Shown piece after piece: positions 5,916 through 8,625 of a DNA stretch of 8,625 nt. The notes below the pieces were generated by a model. That model saw only the letters and a program-made list of their open reading frames with translations, was not told where the DNA came from and did no database searches. The position numbers and the translations under genes are program-made. Positions within the stretch are counted from its first letter, which is position 1. Every line of letters begins with the position of its first letter. The stretch comes from Bacteroidales bacterium (GTDB taxonomy: Bacteria > Bacteroidota > Bacteroidia > Bacteroidales > UBA3663), in NCBI GenBank assembly GCA_017632695.1, contig JAGBQS010000074.1, positions 1 to 8,625 of the forward strand, read 5' to 3'.

Positions 5916-7442
5916 ATGAAAAAATTATTTTTAGTTCTCAGTGTCTTTGTTATGATGGCAGGATCCCTTTCTGCCCAGATTCTCTTGGGAGGTGCCGTCT
6001 CTCTGGTCTCCCCTGACACCATTCACTCTCAGTATGAAACTTTTTGTGAAGGAGCGAAGAAATTTTATACCAAGGTTCATGGACTGGAAGGCCAGTCGTT
6101 GTATAACCATCTGGCCGCAGTACAGACATACATCGATTTTCTGGCCAGCCAGAATTTGCGGAACGTGCCCGATTGGGAACGTCCGTTCCTTGAACAGGTA
6201 AAGGAGGGAAATATTACGGATGCCTTGTCCGGCTACCGGAACCAGAATCTTGTGAACCGATATCAGGGCGGCGAACCGGTAGGAGCCAGTCTGGAACGTT
6301 ATGTGATCCTGCTTGAGCTGTCGGGCGACAGACTCGGTGTTTCGCAGGGTCTGCAGATTATGCAGCAGGTTATTTCTTCAGATTCGACCAATCTGAGTGC
6401 CCTGTTCCTGTTTGCCCATGTGGCATGTGACCTGCATCAGGGAAATCTGGCCGAGCCTTACATGAATTCTTATCGCAACCGGATGGCAGGAGTCGACCGC
6501 CGGGCCTATGCCGAAGTGCTGGCGCTGCATGCACTGAATGCATACCGCCGAAGCCGTCCTAACGATGCCCTGCGCTGGGGAAACCGTTCGGTTATGGTTT
6601 ACGACAGTCTGGTGAATGTTTTGGGCGATCCGCATTATGATGCCATGCAGCGGGCACGTCTGCACTATGCCATGGGCTGTATTCAGTTCCGTCTGGGCGA
6701 AACCAAGGAAAGCGTAGCTCATTTGCGCAAAAGCTATGAGCTGTTTGAGTATCTGGGAGCCGAGATGCCTAACGTACAGTTTATTGAGCGGATTCGTATT
6801 CTTTACAGCATGGCTCCGCTTTGTGCCGATCAGGCTCAGTACCTGCTGGCTGACAGTATCTACCGGGAGGTGGATGCAACTGCCCCCTGGCTGTTCGAAG
6901 GTAACGAGAACCAGCAGTCGCTTTTCCAGTTCAATACGTTGCGTCTGCGCGGTCTGTCGGCCTACTTTGCCAATAATCTGGAAGATGCACACCGTTACTT
7001 CCGCGAAGCTGGGGAACGGCTGAATCATCTGGAGAACCTGGCTCCCGGAAAGAACCAGGAGGCTCACGAGAACCTGAACTTCAACATCGCATCTGTTTAT
7101 TATAAGCAGGGTAATCTGGATAAGGCCCTCGAGTACAACATGAAGGTACTCGATATGGTGCTGAAAGATACGGAACATGATCAGAAACGTCACTTCAACG
7201 ACCTGACCTACTGTTACAAGTATATCGGCAACACCCATTTCGCCATTGGCTATAACAAGTATCTGAAGGCTAAGAAGCGTAAGACCAAGGAGGTGATGGA
7301 TCATTATGTTGTGGCCCGCGAGAATTATGCCCGCGCTCTGAAATATACGCCGCGCGAGGCCGAAAGCCGTGCGAAGTTCAATCTGTGCACCCTTATCATT
7401 CAGGGCATGGAGAAGCCGATGGCGATGCCGAAAGGTTTTTAA
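5916..7442 (+). CDS. Exported tetratricopeptide-repeat protein of unknown function
   Basis: The 508-residue product starts MKKLFLVLSVFVMMAG and has a typical signal peptide ending in SLSA, with likely cleavage before Q21. No lipobox cysteine is present at the cleavage site, so a periplasmic location is more likely than a lipoprotein. TPR-like helical pairs can be seen at about 246-280 (YAMGCIQFRLGETKESVAHL), 342-372 (GLSAYFANNLEDAHRYFREA) and 387-418 (IASVYYKQGNLDKALEYNMK). A last pair at about 430-477 is interrupted by a basic KAKKRKTKEV insert at 451-460. The first 240 residues are helical in character but match no family I recognise. TPR arrays bind other proteins; no catalytic motif is visible. 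The open frame reaches 5853, but ATG 5916 is preferred because it begins the signal peptide and follows the promoter element. The gene lies 48 nt upstream of hisG with no clear terminator, so read-through is possible; a functional link to histidine synthesis is not implied. Confidence 0.85.
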   Translation: MKKLFLVLSVFVMMAGSLSAQILLGGAVSLVSPDTIHSQYETFCEGAKKFYTKVHGLEGQSLYNHLAAVQTYIDFLASQNLRNVPDWERPFLEQVKEGNITDALSGYRNQNLVNRYQGGEPVGASLERYVILLELSGDRLGVSQGLQIMQQVISSDSTNLSALFLFAHVACDLHQGNLAEPYMNSYRNRMAGVDRRAYAEVLALHALNAYRRSRPNDALRWGNRSVMVYDSLVNVLGDPHYDAMQRARLHYAMGCIQFRLGETKESVAHLRKSYELFEYLGAEMPNVQFIERIRILYSMAPLCADQAQYLLADSIYREVDATAPWLFEGNENQQSLFQFNTLRLRGLSAYFANNLEDAHRYFREAGERLNHLENLAPGKNQEAHENLNFNIASVYYKQGNLDKALEYNMKVLDMVLKDTEHDQKRHFNDLTYCYKYIGNTHFAIGYNKYLKAKKRKTKEVMDHYVVARENYARALKYTPREAESRAKFNLCTLIIQGMEKPMAMPKGF

Positions 7443-7490
7443 TTGAATCATTAAAGTTACGAATTATAATCATAAAACTGCTGCTACAAG

Positions 7491-8342
7491 ATGTTGCGTA
7501 TTGCCATTCAAAGCAAAGGTCGTCTGTTTGACGACTGTATGGATCTCCTGAAGGAGTCCGGTATCAAACTGAGTAACGCCAAGCGGACTCTGCTTATCCC
7601 ATCGAGCAACTTCCCGGTCGAAGTGCTTTATCTGCGCGATGACGATATTCCGGAGTGTGTGGCTAACGGTGTGGCCGATGTAGGTATTGTGGGTCTTAAC
7701 GAGTTTAAGGAGCGCAATAAGGATGCCCGTATCGTCAAGGCTCTGGGCTTCTCCAAGTGCCGTTTGTCGCTGGCCATTCCCCAGCTTATCGACTATCCCG
7801 GTATTCATTGGTTCAACGGTAAGAAAATTGCCACCAGTTATCCGGGTATTTTGCGCGAGTGGCTTAACCAGAATCATATCCAGGCCGATATTCATGTGAT
7901 TAACGGTTCGGTGGAGATTTCGCCTAACATTGGTTTGGGCGATGCTATTTTCGATATCGTTTCAAGCGGTTCGACGCTGGTCAGCAACCGGTTGAAGGAA
8001 GTTGAGGTGGTTGTTGAGAGCGAAGCCGTACTTGTGGCAAACAACAACCTGTCTGCCGAGAAGCTGGAGATTCTTGACGAACTGCTGTTCCGTTTCGAGG
8101 CAGTCCGCTCTGCCGAAGACAAGAAATATGTGATGATGAACGTGCCGGACGACTCGATTGAAACCGTTCTTGCCCTGCTTCCTGCCTCGAAGGCTCCGAC
8201 TGTCATCCCATTGGCAACTCAAGGCTGGCATTCCATCCATACCGTTATTAAGGAGAAGACTTTCTGGGAGTTGGTAGGCAAACTGAAGGCAGCCGGTGCT
8301 GAGGGTATCCTTGCCCTGAACATCGAAAAGATGGTTTTGTAA
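7491..8342 (+). CDS. hisG: ATP phosphoribosyltransferase, long form
   Basis: HisG condenses ATP with PRPP to give phosphoribosyl-ATP, the first and feedback-controlled step of histidine synthesis. The 283-residue length is that of the long form, which carries its own C-terminal ACT-like histidine-sensing domain (about 208-283) and does not need HisZ. The N-terminus MLRIAIQSKGRLFDDC, the segment VADVGIVGLNEF (61-72), and the PRPP-binding stretch SPNIGLGDAIFDIVSSGSTL (144-163, with D151, D155 and T162) are family hallmarks. ATG 7491 begins exactly at the conserved N-terminus. No Shine-Dalgarno is seen. The 48-nt upstream gap is too short for a histidine-rich leader peptide plus attenuator and has no TAnnTTTG element, so the gene may be read from the preceding gene or from an unrecognised promoter. 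hisD follows after 9 nt. Confidence 0.97.
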   Translation: MLRIAIQSKGRLFDDCMDLLKESGIKLSNAKRTLLIPSSNFPVEVLYLRDDDIPECVANGVADVGIVGLNEFKERNKDARIVKALGFSKCRLSLAIPQLIDYPGIHWFNGKKIATSYPGILREWLNQNHIQADIHVINGSVEISPNIGLGDAIFDIVSSGSTLVSNRLKEVEVVVESEAVLVANNNLSAEKLEILDELLFRFEAVRSAEDKKYVMMNVPDDSIETVLALLPASKAPTVIPLATQGWHSIHTVIKEKTFWELVGKLKAAGAEGILALNIEKMVL

Positions 8343-8351
8343 TCTGAAGCG

Positions 8352-8625
8352 ATGACAACATATTTATTCCCCGACCGGAGTGAGTGGCCGGAAATCGTTA
8401 AGCGCCCCACATTCGATAACAGCCAGTTGCGTGATCTGGTAAGCGGCCTGCTTCAGCAGATCCGCGAAGGCGGAGACCGTGTTCTTAAAGAACTTGAGGC
8501 GCGTTTCGACCATTGCGAGTTGAACGAATTGCAGGTATCGGCAGCAGAGTTCGATGAAGCACGGCAGATGATTGATGCCGAACTGGCGCAGGCCATCGAC
8601 AATGCCTATCGCAATATTGCCTGCT
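8352..8625 (+). CDS. hisD: Histidinol dehydrogenase, 3'-truncated
   Basis: From ATG 8352 the frame stays open to the right edge, giving 91 complete codons of an enzyme that normally has about 430 residues. HisD oxidises histidinol to histidine in two NAD-dependent steps, the end of the pathway. The visible part begins MTTYLFPDRSEWPEIVKRP and continues with LLQQIREGGDRVLKELEARFD, which resembles the N-terminus of Bacteroidetes HisD (a YPxRSEWxEIxKRP start and a VRxxGDxAVxExTxxFD stretch). The catalytic residues lie beyond the edge, so the call rests on this N-terminal similarity and on the hisG-hisD order typical of Bacteroidetes his operons. It starts 9 nt after hisG and surely shares its mRNA. 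Confidence 0.9.
   Translation, partial: MTTYLFPDRSEWPEIVKRPTFDNSQLRDLVSGLLQQIREGGDRVLKELEARFDHCELNELQVSAAEFDEARQMIDAELAQAIDNAYRNIAC

Noticed and set aside
7404..7440. GGCAT/ATGCC hairpin followed by TTTTT at the end of the TPR gene as a terminator
   Set aside because: The stem has only 5 bp with a 16-nt loop and lies 7 nt before the T-run, all inside the coding sequence; too weak to call.
6378..7451. 357-residue minus-strand frame opposite the TPR gene
   Set aside because: The plus-strand frame has a signal peptide, TPR units and a promoter element. The antisense product resembles no family and its frame simply lacks stops.
7443..7470. TTGAAT, 16 nt, TATAAT resembling an E. coli sigma-70 promoter before hisG
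   Set aside because: The Bacteroidetes primary sigma factor uses TTTG and TAnnTTTG. TATAAT is expected by chance in such an AT-rich gap.
1..8625. A novel multi-gene system such as defence, secretion or biosynthetic cluster
   Set aside because: All but one of the genes belong to well-known families, mostly housekeeping, with orientation changes and terminators between them. Nothing links them into one new system.

Overview
This window looks like ordinary chromosomal sequence from a member of the Bacteroidales (Bacteroides, Phocaeicola, Prevotella or Paraprevotella type). Three things suggest this. Several genes are preceded by the Bacteroidetes promoter signature TTTG, about 20 nt, then TAnnTTTG. 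Start codons lack Shine-Dalgarno sequences. The tRNA gene does not encode its CCA end. The proteins are also of the forms usual in that order: long-form HisG, a Bacteroidetes-type DnaG and a FucO-like lactaldehyde reductase. No mobile element, CRISPR array, prophage, integrase or defence gene is visible.

Layout from left to right. Positions 1-942 (+) hold the 3' four fifths of fucO, an iron-type alcohol/lactaldehyde dehydrogenase. Positions 943-1366 contain no protein gene. They hold a bidirectional terminator, a minus-strand tRNA-Arg(UCU) with its own promoter, and a back-to-back plus-strand promoter overlaid by a 9-bp inverted repeat. Positions 1367-2650 (+) encode a COG0523/CobW-family metallochaperone GTPase with an acidic and then histidine-rich linker. 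Its 3' end converges on dnaG, and a long hairpin at about 2747-2786 separates them and contains the dnaG stop codon. Positions 2771-5727 (-) are a two-gene operon, rsmA (ksgA) followed by dnaG, with an ATGA stop/start overlap. A divergent intergenic region of 188 nt separates rsmA from a plus-strand secreted TPR protein (5916-7442). That gene is followed after only 48 nt by hisG (7491-8342) and, 9 nt further on, by the start of hisD, which runs off the right edge.

The window mixes housekeeping functions: primase for replication, 16S rRNA dimethylation, an arginine tRNA and the first steps of histidine synthesis. It also has one sugar-fermentation enzyme, one predicted metal-trafficking GTPase and one exported repeat protein of unknown role. 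I see no undescribed multi-gene system. The items most worth a second look are the shared AATAATTTG / TATCTTTG architecture and inverted repeat around the divergent tRNA and COG0523 promoters, the His-rich linker, the uncertain and possibly leaderless start of rsmA, and the uncharacterised exported TPR protein directly upstream of the his genes.
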